This document shows, in pieces, positions 46,485 to 58,575 of a stretch of 64,000 nt of DNA (the stretch's first letter is position 1; each line of letters starts with the position of its first letter). The notes beneath the pieces were generated by a model. That model was given only the letters and a program-made list of their open reading frames with translations, was not told where the DNA came from and did not search any database. The stretch covers positions 17,024,001 to 17,088,000 of the forward strand of contig JALMGJ010000008.1 of NCBI GenBank assembly GCA_023362775.1, read 5' to 3'. The stretch is from Charina bottae. Taxonomy: Eukaryota; Chordata; Lepidosauria; Squamata; Charinaidae. The position numbers were made by a program, and so were the translations under genes.

Positions 46485-47374
46485 GATTTTTTACGTCATT
46501 CCTTCATAAGTCTATCCCTAGAAGCAGACATCATTACTGATATTGTTGATATTGTGACTAATTTCTGGCACCATTCTTTGAAGATCTCTTTTAATATTTG
46601 AAATGTTATAGCATTTTGTGTCACTTTGTAAATCCCAATACTGATCAAAATCTAAAGCAAGTTTACACTCTTTTTTTTTTGCCTGGAATCTTTAGTCCCC
46701 TCTAGTGTGCAATTTCAATCATAAAGTCTCTAATCTCTGTTATGACTTACAGTAGACAAAATAATTTTGGTTCCCATGAAAGGCAGTTTATTTTATATAG
46801 TTAGTTCAAAACTCTTATAGTAAAAGTTTCAATGTTCCAAATTTGTCTGGACCCTTAATTCATTTATAACTTTCTTAGTTCAAAATCTTATTTAGCTTTT
46901 TGCCATTTATTTCATTTTAAATTCTTTAAGTTTTTTAACTTATAGCTATTTTTTCTTTTGTTCAGAAATGAAGATAGACTCACCAGGTGGCTTTTCAAAC
47001 TTGTCATTCCAAAGATCTCTAATAGCTTTAAGATGGTTAGATAAGCAATTTCTGAAAGTGATTAGAAAAGCAAGGTTAGTAAACTTAGTGTCCTTTAAAA
47101 GGCTCCATCACGGTTGTGAGCTTGACGACTGATCCCTTTGTCTCCCAGCACTCAAACCCGCAGAAGACCACTGTCCTGCAGCCTTCTCGTAAGGAGCAGC
47201 CATCCGGAGCACATGTGGGTGATCTCCTGTCCTCTTCTTATCTGGAGAGGTTCCAAAGAACTAGACTACTCACCAGTTCTTCAGTTTTTGCCACGGTTGT
47301 CATCTCTCCTCTCCCAGAGACGTGTTTAGCTCACTATGCCTCCCCCAGAAGTCTGGAGCTTTTATATCTTTAAT

Positions 47375-47519
47375 GTGATTAAAGCTATCCTCAGTTAATT
47401 TGGTGAAGACTTGAAAATAACATTGAATAGCATATTCATAATAGCATATTAAATGTGTATCTGTGTGTATGTGAATATTGCAGTAGATCTGATAATATTT
47501 AACTCTTATATAGTGATAT
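47375..47519. other. No gene seen
   Basis: Short unique stretch between the L1-type unit and a CR1-L3 end. Confidence 0.4.
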
Positions 47520-47782
47520 ACACTTGGCCTTTCATAAGGCCTATAAGACCTGGTTATGTGCCCAGGCCTGGGGCCCCAAGTGTGTTAAGGAACCCGTTTC
47601 CTGGTTATATAAACATCTATGGTTATAATTTTTCTCGGCTGCTATATATATTTATATTTGTATTGTGTTTGTACTTGGTTTTAATTGACTTTATGATTGT
47701 TCACCACCCAGAGTCACTTGTCTGAGATGGGCAGCCATAGAAATTGGATGAATGAATGAATGAATGAATGAATGAATGAATG
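47520..47782 (+). mobile_element. CR1-L3 3' end with (TGAA)n tail
   Basis: Plus-strand CR1-L3 C-terminal remnant ('ataagacctggttatgtgc' corresponding to the KTWL-like block), 3' UTR and terminus (ACCACCCAGAGTCACTTG, 'gatgggcagccatagaaat'). The tail has expanded into (TGAA)n at 47747-47780. Confidence 0.72.
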
Positions 47783-49359
47783 ATACTGTACACACATGTA
47801 TATATCACTAAGAGTTAAATGCTGTTATCAAGTTTCTTTCAATATCCAAAAAATATTGTGAATCTGTAATAGTGGCCTATTTCTGTCTTAATTACATGCT
47901 TATTATTGATTACTGCAAAATTTTATTTTCAGTTTTATTAGGGCTACCAATTCTGGGCTGCAAAAATTCAGATGACTACTAATAGTAGAAAATTGTAGTC
48001 TAGTTTTTTGTAGTCCAGATCTGGCAGTCAAATTTTTATTTTTCTCTACTCAGATGGCAAGTCTAAAATTATTTTGCCTACATATAATATTAACTGGTGC
48101 AGACGTTTGCAGGTCTCCTATATTATTGTGTATTGGAATAATTTTGAATATACAAAATCATTATACTAATGTCTCTGCATATGATAAGTGTGTGAAATAG
48201 TAGAATCATTCATGCTAAGTCAGTCAGTCAGCCTGCAAGTCTAGCATTACATACTGCCCTTGGACTAATTTAATGTGAGCTGTGACTTAATTTAAAACCC
48301 TTCTACAAGAAAATAGCTCAAGGCTCTGGGAAGAGAGACAGGTGGTGCCAGACAAACAAATGATATCCCCCACCATTTTTTGGCAAAGAATATTGTTCTT
48401 GGCATTAAAGAAAAAGAAAGCATTTCTCACTGACAAAATATGCATTTTATGCTGTTAAAGCAATTAGATAAGTTTAGGTTTAATGGTTATTTATATGTAA
48501 ATAGTTATTTATATGTTTTCTGCTTCCTCCTCAAATTTCATCTTTTCCCATCTTCAAATTTTCCATGGAGTTTATAGCTCTACTCAAAACAGGAATCCAT
48601 TCCTTATAAACATATGCTTATTTCCTATTGAAGGGAAAAAATGCCAAGGCAAGGTATTATGTGCCTGCCCATTCATATTCTTACCATGAGGAAACTTTAA
48701 GTAATCTTTAAAAACTTTAAATAAAGCTATCAGACTACAGAAGAGATGGTGCTTCTGTCAGTGGCAGAGCAGGTATTTGGTCTGCAGAAGCCTCCATGTC
48801 CACGTCTCTGCATCCTCTGGTTGGGTAGGAAAATACTCCACATACAGTACATCCACCTTCTCTCTCCTTTCCCCAGAGATCCTGATTAGATTGCTAATTC
48901 TCAGCAAGAGAATAACACTCTTCAGTGGGATATGAAGCTTTAACTCCAGCTATTACAAACTAAAAATTGTAACAACAACAACAATAACATGATCCAAAAT
49001 GTTTTATGTTCCACAATTGCTTTGGCAATTGAGGTAGCTAATGAATCAATTAAATAAATACATTTTTGAAAAGTTAATTCATAGTTCAATCTTGCTGGGC
49101 AAGGATGTTCTTCAATAGACATCTCTGAGTATTAAAGTGCTAGGGGTGAATGGATAACTAGCCCAATGAAATTCCTTTTCCAGATACTCATAATCTTATT
49201 TGTTATCCACACTTTTGTTCTTCGGTTGCTTGTGCAAAACCTCAGTTCCACAGAGCACAGCCCCATGCAGACTCACAGTTGATAACTGTACTCAAGGCGT
49301 GTTCATTATTGTCAAGAATAAAAAAGAGATTAGGCAAAGAGGAGGTGTTAATTACCCAG
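47783..49359. other. No gene seen
   Basis: AT-rich sequence without recognised coding or repeat content. Confidence 0.4.
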
Positions 49360-51665
49360 GAGCCATCTTAATATTTTGCCAGTCCCCTGGGGTCCCCATG
49401 CCTGCTGACACAACCAGGTCTCGAGGGCCCTCTGCAAATATAAAAGGGATGAGGCCAGCCTCACTTCAGGTAGGAAGGATGTTCCATAAAGCAGGGGCCA
49501 CAGCCGAAAAGGCCCGCTGCCTAGGACCCACCAAATTAAACACCTTAGTTGATGAGACCTGCAGCATGCTCTTTCTGCTGGATCTGGTGGGACAGGCAGA
49601 TGTAATCGGGGAGAGGCAGTCCCTCAAATAACCCAGCCCCATGCCATGTAGGGCTTTAAAGGTCAAAACCAGCACCTTGAATTGGACCCGGAAACAGATT
49701 GGTAATCAATGGAGCTCGCAGAGCAGAGGTATAATGTGAATTCTTCTGGAGACACACATAACTACCCATGCCGCTACATTCTGCACCAGCTGAAGCTTCT
49801 GGATACTCTTCAAGGGCAGCCCCATGTAGAGTGCATTACAGTATTCCAACGAGGAGGTGACTGGGACATGAATGACAGTGAGTTGAGCCCCTCAATCTAG
49901 GAATGGGCACAACTGACGCACAACACAAAGTTGAGCAAAGGCCCTCCTAGCCACAACTATCACCTGTTCCTCGAGCAGGAGTCGTGAATCTAGGTGAACC
50001 CCAAATTGCGCACAGGGTCTGTTTCGGGCAATGCAACCCCATCCAGCATCAAAGATGGTATAGTCCTAGAATCAGCGGGCCCCAAAAACCAAAGCTACTC
50101 CATCTTGCCAGGGTTCAGTTGAAGCCTGTTGTTCCCCATCCAGACCCTCACAACCTCCAGGCACCGGGATGACACCCACAGCATCACTTAGTTCACCAGG
50201 GGCAGAGCATACTGATGATACCTCACCCCATGGTGATGGATAAGCTTACCCAGAGGCCTCATGTAGATATTAAATAGGAGCGGAGAGAGCACTGATCCCT
50301 GTGGCACCCCACACAGTAGGGGCCAAGGGTAGGATCTCTCCCCCCATATCACCACTGACTGGAATCAACCCCTAAGAAAGGAGGCAAACAAGCACAACAC
50401 CATGCCACCCACCCCCAATCTTTTGAGTCAATCCAAAAGGATACCGTGGTCAATGGTATTGAAAACCACCAAGAGGTCAGGTAGGGTGAGGATGGATGGA
50501 CAACCCTGATCCCACCCACACCAGAGATCATCCAAAAGCACAACCAATGCTGTTTCCATCCCATACGCAGGTCTGAATCCCGACTGAAAAGGATCTAGAT
50601 AATCCGCTTCATCCAGGGTCCTCTGAAGCTGTTGTGCAACCACTTTCTTAACCACCTTCCCCAAAAAGGGGAGGTTCGATACTGGATGAAAATTGTCCAG
50701 TATACTGGGGTCCAATGATGGTTTCTTGAGGAGGGGATGAACCAAAGCCTCTTTAAGAGGTAATGGAACAACCCCCTCTCAAAGAAGAATTTACCATCAC
50801 TAGAACCCACTCACACAACACACCCCGGGCTGCCTTAACCAGCCAGGAGGGACAAGGGTCTAAAGAGCAGGTGGCTGAGCTCACAGTCCTAAGGATCCTG
50901 TCCACTTCATCAGGCCCAACAGGTTCAAACCTTTCCCAGATAACCAGGCAAGACTCCTCCCCAGGGACCTCCTCCAGACTTGCAACAAGGCTGGTGTCCA
51001 ACTGTGAGCAAATTTGAGCAACTCTCTGACAGATGCTGGACAAATTCTTCTGCATGCCCCTATAAAGGGTTCTCTGAGCCCCCTCTACCCAAGAGGGCAT
51101 GTGTCATCTGGAACAGGGCCACAGGACAGTTATCCGCAGACGCAATAAGGGTGGAGAAATACTGACACTTCGCCGCCCTTACCACCATAAGGTAGGCCTT
51201 AATAGTGGCTCTAACCTGTGTCCAGTCACGTTCGTCCCCTGTAGAATGCCAGCAATGCTCTAGATGTCTCTTCTCTCATTTCATCTCCCTCAGCTACTCT
51301 GTGAACCTTGGGGAGTGCTGGGATCTGCAAGAGGGGAGGTCACATAGGCGTGATCTGATCCAAGGCATCAGCTGCCCTCTTATTCCAAGTGGCGACCAAG
51401 GCTTCAGATGGACCATGCAACAGACCAGCAGAAACAACCCCAAGCTCCCTCTGAAACCCATCATCTTCCATCAGTTGCCGGAGGGGGAAATCTAATGGGT
51501 CCAGCCTCCCTGCAGTGGGTAGCAGCACCAAAGAATCCCATAGTAATCAGGGCATGACCTAACCCGCCAACCAGTAGGAAAGGTATTGGTACCTCCCAAA
51601 GAGCATATAGACATTGGCATTCAGAGGTGATATTGTGGCTATTATTCAAGGCAAAGCATCCATAT
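49360..51665 (-). mobile_element. CR1-L3 LINE, copy 4, long
   Basis: Minus-strand CR1-L3 from just downstream of the endonuclease (FQRELGVVSAGLLHGP, about 51440) through the linker (FEPVGPDEVDRILRTV, about 50930) and RT (HPLLKKPSLDPS, SNLPFLGKVVKKVV, DPFQSGFRPAYG at about 50740-50560; FNTIDHGILLD at about 50450) to the C-terminal block (FKALHGMGLGYL and GPRQRAFSAVAPALW, about 49660-49490). Where YADD is expected (about 50200) the frame reads YAL, so the active site is destroyed. The usual 3' tail is missing. It shows what copy 1 has lost. Confidence 0.88.
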
Positions 51666-52780
51666 CTCATGTCTGCTCAGATGTTACTGTATGTATACTT
51701 TGAAATAAAGGAGACTTGTCTGCTGCCTAATATATTTTTGACAATCTGTTATTAGGACATGTCATTAACCACACATCTTTATGACTGTTAAAGAAATTGT
51801 AATGATTACATTTTAAATACATTACATACATTTTACATACATTACATACATTACATCACCATCATCATCACAGTAAATTTTAAGATAAACTACAAGCTCT
51901 TTGGGGAAAATACTAGAAAAAATTATAAACAAATAAAGCTAGAAATCATTTCACTACATATTTGTGCTATGAGCAGTGGAAGAAGGTTAAGCAGAAATAG
52001 ATGTTATGTCCATTTCTGACAGGAAATTAAAGCAATAGTTTTAAGACTAAAATTTAACTATAATTAAAAGCAATTGATAAATATACTCCACTTTCATCTG
52101 TTCTTTAAAAAAAACAGAAAAAAGCCAATGTGTTTAGTTATCATGATTTCTGCTAGACATCATTAATCGTTTTGCTTGCATATGAATTCTATGTTTCTCC
52201 TACTTGTATGTACTTTGCTGCCACCATCAGGAGGATAAGATAGTTTATTTGTAGGGAGGGGGCATGATTAAAGTACAAGACTGCATACAATTCTCTTGGT
52301 AGCGTTAGGGACAAATCTTTCCTTTGACATACATTTGCATTCAGCAGAGCATCAAATGATGGAGATAGCTTACAGATGCAGAAGTGACTGCTTTTTAAGC
52401 TTGGGGAAAAACAGTTGTTTTACAATAAAAGACTTTAATTTTATTTAATTCATTATAGCTGGAATTAGATAAAAATATTTACAACATACATTCATACCAG
52501 ATGATTAGGACTGATGCAGTAAACACCAAAAGCATGAATAGAGACTAAATAGTTATTATTAAGATTTCTTCTGCAGTTCCTTTTGTTTTTAACTAGAAAT
52601 GGTTTAATTTTTCAAGAGTATTACTAAATGCATTAACAATGGAACAATAGTAGTAAATGCAAGTGAAGCACTTTAGTCCCTGGCAGCATTTACCTGAAGA
52701 ATGAATAAGAATAATATTTTCCCGTAAATGAATGTAACAGTTGACCGTGGGCATAGGAAAAGAATGAATGAGCCGTTAAG
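51666..52780. other. No gene seen
   Basis: AT-rich sequence without recognised features. Confidence 0.4.
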
Positions 52781-52819
52781 GGGGAATTTGCAGAAAAGAT
52801 AGGACGACAGAATCTTGAA

Positions 52820-53490
52820 AGCCTGCTGAGGTACTGGTTATCTTCTATAAAGCCCTATGACACAGGACTGAATTATTTGCAGGACCACCTATATCCAATG
52901 GTATTTGCCTGTTACACATGCTCTAGCACAGAGCTTTCCAAACTTTTCATGTTGGTGACACACTTTTTAGACATGCATCATTTCACGACACACTCTTACA
53001 GCAGGGCACCAGGCAGGCACTAGGACCTGCACGGAATCACAGCAGGTTTGGAGGCAGCAAGGCACAAGGCAGGCACTAGGACCTGCGCAGAATCCTGGCA
53101 GGGAAGGTTTGGAGGCAGCAAGGCACCAGGCAGGCACTAGGACCTGCGCGGAATCCTGGCAGGGCTTGGAGGCAGCAGCAGCTGTGACACACCCAGACAC
53201 TGCAGCCGACACACTAACGTGTCCTGACACACAGTTTGGAAAGCTCTGCTCTAGCAGGATGGGCATGCTTCAGGTCCCTTCCCTGAAGCAATGTCATCTG
53301 ACAAAACCAGTTCTTTCCTCAGGCTCTGGGGCCAAGTTGATTGGACTTGCCTGAAGGCATGCAATAGGAATTTTGATTCTGATTGCCTTGCAGTTTTTAA
53401 TTATATTGTTTGTAAATGGTTATTTTAGTTGTATACCACCCAGAGTCACAACTGCCTGAGTTGGATGACTGTATAAATTCCATAAAGCCA
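52820..53490 (+). mobile_element. CR1-L3 C-terminal part, interrupted by hAT
   Basis: Plus-strand CR1-L3: a YKAL-like block (about 52848), LQDHLYPM (about 52880), then a hAT insertion, then SSRMGMLQVPSLKQC (about 53252-53296). The 3' end follows (ACCACCCAGAGTCACAACTG at 53438-53457). Confidence 0.75.
52921..53256 (+). mobile_element. hAT miniature element, subfamily B, copy 6, nested in CR1
   Basis: The element 52929-53248 (320 bp) has the perfect duplication CTCTAGCA (52921-52928 and 53249-53256). It carries three tandem copies of the roughly 60-bp internal unit, the most in this window. It interrupts the CR1-L3 coding sequence at 52820-53490. Confidence 0.94.
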
Positions 53491-53504
53491 AAAGCCAAAG
53501 AATA

Positions 53505-54565
53505 CCAAAAAAAAGTCAGTATGTGCTTCACTGATTATAGAAAGGTTTTCAATTGTGTTGATCATGTCAAGCTGTGTAATGTGCTTAGAAAAATGGGAAT
53601 CTCAGAACATCTCATTGTCCTCACCAGAAACCTATAAGCCACAGTACAGACAGAACATGGTGAAACAGACAACTCCAGGTTGGCAAAGGAGTGAGGCAAG
53701 GCTATGTACTCTCCCCTTATTTATTCAACCTATATGCTGAATACTGTATATATTAAGGGAATCTAGATTGGAAGAAGATAAGCATGGTTTTAAAACTGGA
53801 AGAAGAAAAATCAATAACTTCTGCTGTGCTGATGACACTATTCTGATAGCCGAAAATGCAAAGAATCTGCAAACTCTAGTAATAAAAGACAAGAAGCACA
53901 ATAAAATGGGACTAAAATTAAATATAAAGAAGAACAAACTAATGACAAAAGGTAGAACAACTAACCTTAGAATTCACAATGAAGATATTGAAGTGGTGGA
54001 TAGTTTCTGCCTTTTAGTATCAACCATCAACAGTAAAGGAACAAGCAGTCAAGAAATATGCTGCAGATTAGCATTTGGTAGAGCAGCTATGAGGGCCTTG
54101 GAAAATATATTCAAATGCCATGCAAGCCATGGTACAAATCATTCCCTGTGACACTCTATGGAAGCAAAAGTTGGACTTCAAAGAAGCAGAATAGGAAAGG
54201 TATTGATGGTTTTGAATTTTGTTGTTGTACAGTAGAAGACTCCTGAGAATACTATGGGCAGTCAAACAAATGGATCATCAAACAAATCAACCCAGAGTTC
54301 TCATTTGAGACACAAATACCCAGGTTCCAGGTATCCTACTTCGGACACATTATGTGAAGACATAGTTCTCTGGAGAAGGCTTTAATGCTGGGAATGGTGG
54401 AAGGAAAGAGGAGAAGAGGACAACCAGTGGCAAGGTGAATGGACTCAGTTACAGTGGTGATAAATGCACCATTGGAAGACCTGAAAAACTAGGTTAGGGA
54501 CAGATCAGCATGGAGAAAGTCTATCTATGTGGTTGCTAAGAGTCAACACTGACTTAATGGCACAT
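53505..54565 (+). mobile_element. BovB LINE, RT to C-terminus, degraded
   Basis: Plus-strand BovB remnant. Blocks are recognisable in several frames: FTDYRKVFNCVDHVKL (about 53530), LEEDKHGFKTG (about 53770), then INNFCCADDTILIAENAKNL (YADD changed to CADD, about 53810-53870), GLKLNIKKNKLM, VVDSFCLLVSTINSKGTSS (about 53990-54050), and the C-terminal FGHIM-like block near 54340. Indels split it into several frames. It is clearly older than the copy at 1-950. Confidence 0.82.
53768..54151 (+). pseudogene. BovB RT palm fragment
   Basis: A 127-codon open piece of the degraded BovB. It carries CADDTILIAENAKNLQ near residues 20-35 in place of the catalytic YADD box, followed by the LKLNIKK motif and the INSKGTSSQEIC block. 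The Tyr-to-Cys change and the frame loss on both sides make it non-functional. Confidence 0.7.
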
Positions 54566-54629
54566 AATCAATAAATTCTATAAATGAGTAAATTCTTATG
54601 TTTCCCAATGCGAGAGAGAAAAACACTGT

Positions 54630-54940
54630 TTTACTAATAAATCTTGCAAACCCAAAGATTATATTGTTATTGTTATTGTTTGCTTTGCTTTCATGAATCA
54701 AACTAGGAAGACTATTTGCTTTCTTTAGTTCCTCTTGAGTGGTAGATCTATTCAGGTCTTCTGTAGAGAAATCCTTATTTTTACAGACTGAAAACTTTAA
54801 CAATTCTGGAAGAGGACTGCTCTCTTTTCTTGGATACATCACATCTGTAGATTCATTTTCCTTAATTTCAAAACTGTGTGTGCACAGTGTGTTCAGGGAC
54901 TATTTTGCTCTCTTCTTCCTGTTCTTTGGAATAACTTCTC
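54630..54940 (-). pseudogene. Protein-like segment, candidate exon or pseudogene
   Basis: On the minus strand a possible 3' splice site (CTCTCAATTTTTCAG, AG at 54942-54941) is followed by a frame reading KEQEEESKIVPEHTVHTQF. A one-base shift near 54870 then leads into ENESTDVMYPRKESS and later STEDLNRSTTQEELKK and NSLPSLIHESKA. Composition (Ser, Glu, Lys, charged and low in bias) looks like a cytoplasmic protein rather than a transposon. I do not recognise the family and see no good donor site. It may be chance, a decayed retrocopy, or a true exon with an assembly or mutation shift. Confidence 0.22.
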
Positions 54941-56724
54941 CTGAAAAATTGAGAGAAATTGCTGTTCCAGGGGGAACCGGTTCTCCCCCAGGTACTCCCT
55001 TCAGACACCTCCGACAATGAGGGAGGCAGCAGGCTACCTCTTTTCTAAGGCTGAGAAACAGGTGGCGACTCTCCCCTCAGTTTCTTCCTGCGCTCGTCCT
55101 GGGGACAGAAGCCCTCGTTCTGCCTAACTTTCTAGTCCATTAGTGTTCTAGCAGGACCGAGTACAGAGAAGCCTGCCACCGAGTCCCCAAAAGTTATATT
55201 AATTAGTATGGAATACTGCTGCTGAGTACTCTGGAACAATGGAAAGTTACATTGTAGATAGTTTAAATATTGTTTCTGAACTGTGCATGTGTGAATGCTG
55301 GTTCAATTTATATTGCTCAAAAAACATACAGATTAAACTGATGATAAGAAAACATAAAGAAGGAGTTTATACCCCCAAAGTAGTTCACTATAGCTTTGCT
55401 CATCTCAAAAACGTACAGCTTAAATTATTAAAGAAACGTGTTGCATTTAAGAAGGAACATAAGTAGAGAAAATATCAGTCTCACGTGCAACTATGTTAAA
55501 CTAAGCCTCCTGCCCAAAAAAGTAATGAGCTTGTGCTTAGGAAAGAGCATTGTGCAACTTAATGCAAGTAATGAACCTTTCATGTGAAATGATATAATGT
55601 CACAACTCATTTGCATCCCACTTAAAGTGTAATCAGGTTTGCCTGACAGCATGGCTTATGGCTGAAAGAGCAGACCTGGCTGCTAAATTAATCCAGAGAC
55701 CTTCTAGGTAATAGCATTTTGCAAAGCAAATTTTAAACACTTTAAACTTCTTAAATTCTCACTTTACATGACAAATTAAAACAGGAAGCTGGCTAAGGCT
55801 AAGAGAAGATGGACCTAATTAAACCGCAAAACTCATTTTACTAGGAATTGTACACTAGGCATAGGAGATAAATTTGTTCAGCTTGTGTTAATGCAAGCTG
55901 CCTAGTTTCACAAAAGCAAGCCAACATATGAACTGAAACTCAGTTATACTTTTCAATAAAAAATGCATACATTTGAGAAAGATATGGTCAAAAATGGGAT
56001 ATTAGTGAAAGGAATGTACAAAAATGAATTATATTATAGAAGTTGCTTGCAGAAGTATATGTCAAGTGAGAATGCATAAGAAATGTATACATTATAATAC
56101 ATCCATGCAATAAAATATATGGTGGCCATGCAAATTTTAATTTTAAAAAATCTCAAATTGAAACTTGTTGAACTGAAATCAAAATGGAAAATTGAGAAAC
56201 TGAAAGCAAATTTGGTTTGACAATGTGCTAAACCATAGTTTAGTTACCTGTGGATTACTGAATTAACCCAGTTGCCCTAATTTGCATAACATTGAGCCAA
56301 AAAGTGCCTGGATTTGCACAGCAAACTGAGTCACAAATGCCTTTAGGCTGGCATGTTGTATTTAGAAAAGCACCAAGGAAGCCCTCCATGGGGAAAAGTA
56401 CAGATATTAGATCAAAAGCTACCGTTCTTCATTGCCACAATGCCATACATTTTTATTAATTTTTGTATATAGGCCAAGCCAAAGATCAGATTACATTAGC
56501 TATACTATGAGAAGGAATGAGCTAACTTCCCATTACCCAGATCACCTGCTTATATTTATTTACTGCTTTTACACTTCATAAAATGGACCCTAGCGGTACA
56601 CTGTAAAACTGTCAATGTACAGAATAAACTGAGTAAATATTTCAATACTTCCAGTAAAGCATGACAAATTCTACAGATTTGTATAGAAGCAGTTAGCAGC
56701 CAGGATAAAACTCTGTCAAAAACC
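54941..56724. other. No gene seen; GC-richer patch at 54965-55190
   Basis: A GC-richer patch (54965-55190) stands out in AT-rich surroundings but has no recognised domain. The rest is unremarkable. Confidence 0.4.
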
Positions 56725-57959
56725 TACCGTATTTTCCGGCATATAAGACGACTTTTTAACCCAGGAAAATATTCTCAAAAGTCGGGGGTCGTCTTATACG
56801 CCGGGTGTCATCTTATAGGGCGGGTGCAACTCCACTTCCCCGCCGCACAGCTGATCCCCGCCGCACAGCTGATCGGCGCTGAGATTTTCCACCCGGGCCC
56901 TCCCCCCCCCCAATACATCTCCAAGCTTTAGCAGAACAAACCATGAAGGAGGAGGAAGAAGAGGGTGGTGGTGATGATGGGGGGAGGTTTGAAAAAGCAG
57001 ATCCAAGCACAAAAGTTACTGAGTCATTTCAGCCTCCCTCCCTCTCTCTCTCTTTCCCTGGTGATGGATCAGTGCCGGGGGGGGTCGGGAGGGAAGGGAG
57101 GAAACGGCAAGGGAGGGAGCGGAGGGTGGGAGCGGAGGGTGGGAGCAGAGGGTGGGAGCAGAGGGTGGGAGCAGAGGGTGGGACCAGAGGGTGGGACCAG
57201 AGGGTGGGACCAGAGGGTGGGACCCCCCCCCCGCACTGATCCATCACCAGGGAAAGAGAGAGAGAGGGAGGGAGGCTGAAATGACTCAGTAACTTTTGCG
57301 CTTGGATCTGCTTTTTCAAACCTCCCCCCATCATCACCACCACCCTCTTCCTCCTCCTCCTTCATGATTTGTTCTGCTAAAGCTTGGAGATGTATTCGGG
57401 GGGGAGGGCCCGGGTGGAAAATCTCGGCGCCGATCAGCTGTGCGGCGGAGATCAGCTGTGCGACGGGGAAGTGGAGTTGCTCAGTACTCAGTAACTTTTG
57501 CGCTTGGATCTGCTTTTTCAAACTTCCCCCCATCACCCTCCTCCTCCTCCTCCTCCTCCTCCTTCATGGTTTGTTCCGCTAAAGCTTGGAAATGTATTCT
57601 TCACCCCTCTGCCTTGCCCAGGTAATTAAAGCTTTCTTTAAATCGTTAAAGCTTTCCCACCCCTCCCCCCAATATTCTCCTTCACACACACACCCCGCGC
57701 TGCTGCACTTCGCATTACTACGGTATTCACTTTCTACTCCGCTTCCCTGTTTTCTCCCTGCAGTTTTTTACTTTCTACTCCGCTTCCCCACCACACAGCT
57801 GATTGGCATGGATATTTTCCACCCCGGGGCGGAGCAAGCTGCAGGTTTTGAAGAGGGGTAGTCTTATACGGCGAGTATATCCCAAACTCTATATTTTAAC
57901 TGGAAAAGTTGGGGGTCGTCTTATACGCCCAGTCGTCCTATACGCCGGAAAATACGGTA
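56725..57959. mobile_element. TA-flanked 1.23-kb DNA element with large foldback
   Basis: The element 56727-57957 has TA on both sides and terminal inverted repeats CCGTATTTTCCGGCATATAA and the complement of TACGCCGGAAAATACGG. Subterminal GTCGTCTTATACGCC motifs recur at both ends. Inside are two arms of about 260 bp in inverted orientation (about 56826-57086 and 57222-57480) around a 13-bp minisatellite. A third, direct copy of part of the right arm follows (57486-57600). It is non-coding; the frames on both strands simply mirror each other through the palindrome. TA targeting suggests Tc1/mariner-like mobilisation. Confidence 0.8.
57118..57221. repeat. 13-bp G-rich minisatellite, 8 units
   Basis: Eight head-to-tail units of AGCGGAGGGTGGG, drifting to AGCAG and then ACCAG in the first five bases. 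The G-runs make it a strong G-quadruplex candidate. It sits in the loop of the foldback. Confidence 0.92.
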
Positions 57960-58149
57960 TCTGAGAGACGTGTGAAGGTTTTGCAATCACATATTAACTA
58001 TGCCCCTCTTCAGGCTTTCTCATGATATAGGATATATTGCCCAATATGTTGTTTTAGTCATAGAACCATGCATTGTTCATCACGTCTTATTTGAGGGATA
58101 ATGCTGTGTCACTCCAGATGCTCTGGTTTGTAACTGGTTTAAATTTTAA
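57960..58149. other. No gene seen
   Basis: Short unique stretch. Confidence 0.4.
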
Positions 58150-58575
58150 GGCAATTCCTTTCTACACAAAGGAAAACCGCCCAGAGTCGCTCTTTGAGGG
58201 AGATGGGTGATGACAAAATTTGAAATACAAATAAATAATTAAATAAATTGCTGTATATAATATTTATATTTATTTATTTATTTATTTATTAATCAAACTT
58301 CTATCACCACCCATCTCCCTCCACCAGAGGGACTCTGGGCAGTTTACAATAAGATAATAAAAACAAGAAACATAAAATATACATACAATATAAAAATACT
58401 AAATTGTAAAACAAGATTAAAATCAAAGAGGCAAGAATAGTAAAAAGATCTAACTCAATCCAATGTAGGAGAGGGGCTCTCTAAGGTATTAGCCATCCCC
58501 AGGAGTAACTATTTCTTCCTTGGCCCCAAGCAAGGCGGCAGAACCAAGTTTTCAGGTTCCTCCGGAAGGTCATAA
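58150..58575. mobile_element. Two CR1-L3 3' ends, tail to tail
   Basis: A plus-strand CR1-L3 terminus (ACCGCCCAGAGTCGCTC, 58170-58250) meets a minus-strand one (58265-58573; TTTATTTATT, then 'accacccatctccctcc', then a C-terminal remnant near 58500-58570) with their A-rich tails nearly touching. Confidence 0.75.

Larger units (their letters stand above)
45670..47374 (-). mobile_element. Second L1-type unit without ORF2, minus strand
   Basis: A 1.67-kb unit (about 45688-47354) flanked by GGAGCTTTTATGTCTTAA (45670-45687) and the near match starting GGAGCTTTTATATC at 47355. On the minus strand it begins with a GC-richer leader (GGGGGAGGCATAGTGAG), contains an ORF1-like fragment, and ends in a T-rich stretch, AATAAAATC and an A-rich end. 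No RT motif is present. A short plus-strand CR1-L3 3' end (46048-46120) is inserted within it. Confidence 0.68.

Noticed and set aside
49200..49631. 143-codon plus-strand frame
   Set aside because: Most of it is antisense to the C-terminal CR1-L3 block; the first part has no recognisable domain.
56943..57536. Frames of 98-155 codons on both strands with near-identical proteins
   Set aside because: The same peptide appears on both strands because the region is an inverted repeat inside a DNA transposon; there is no independent coding evidence.
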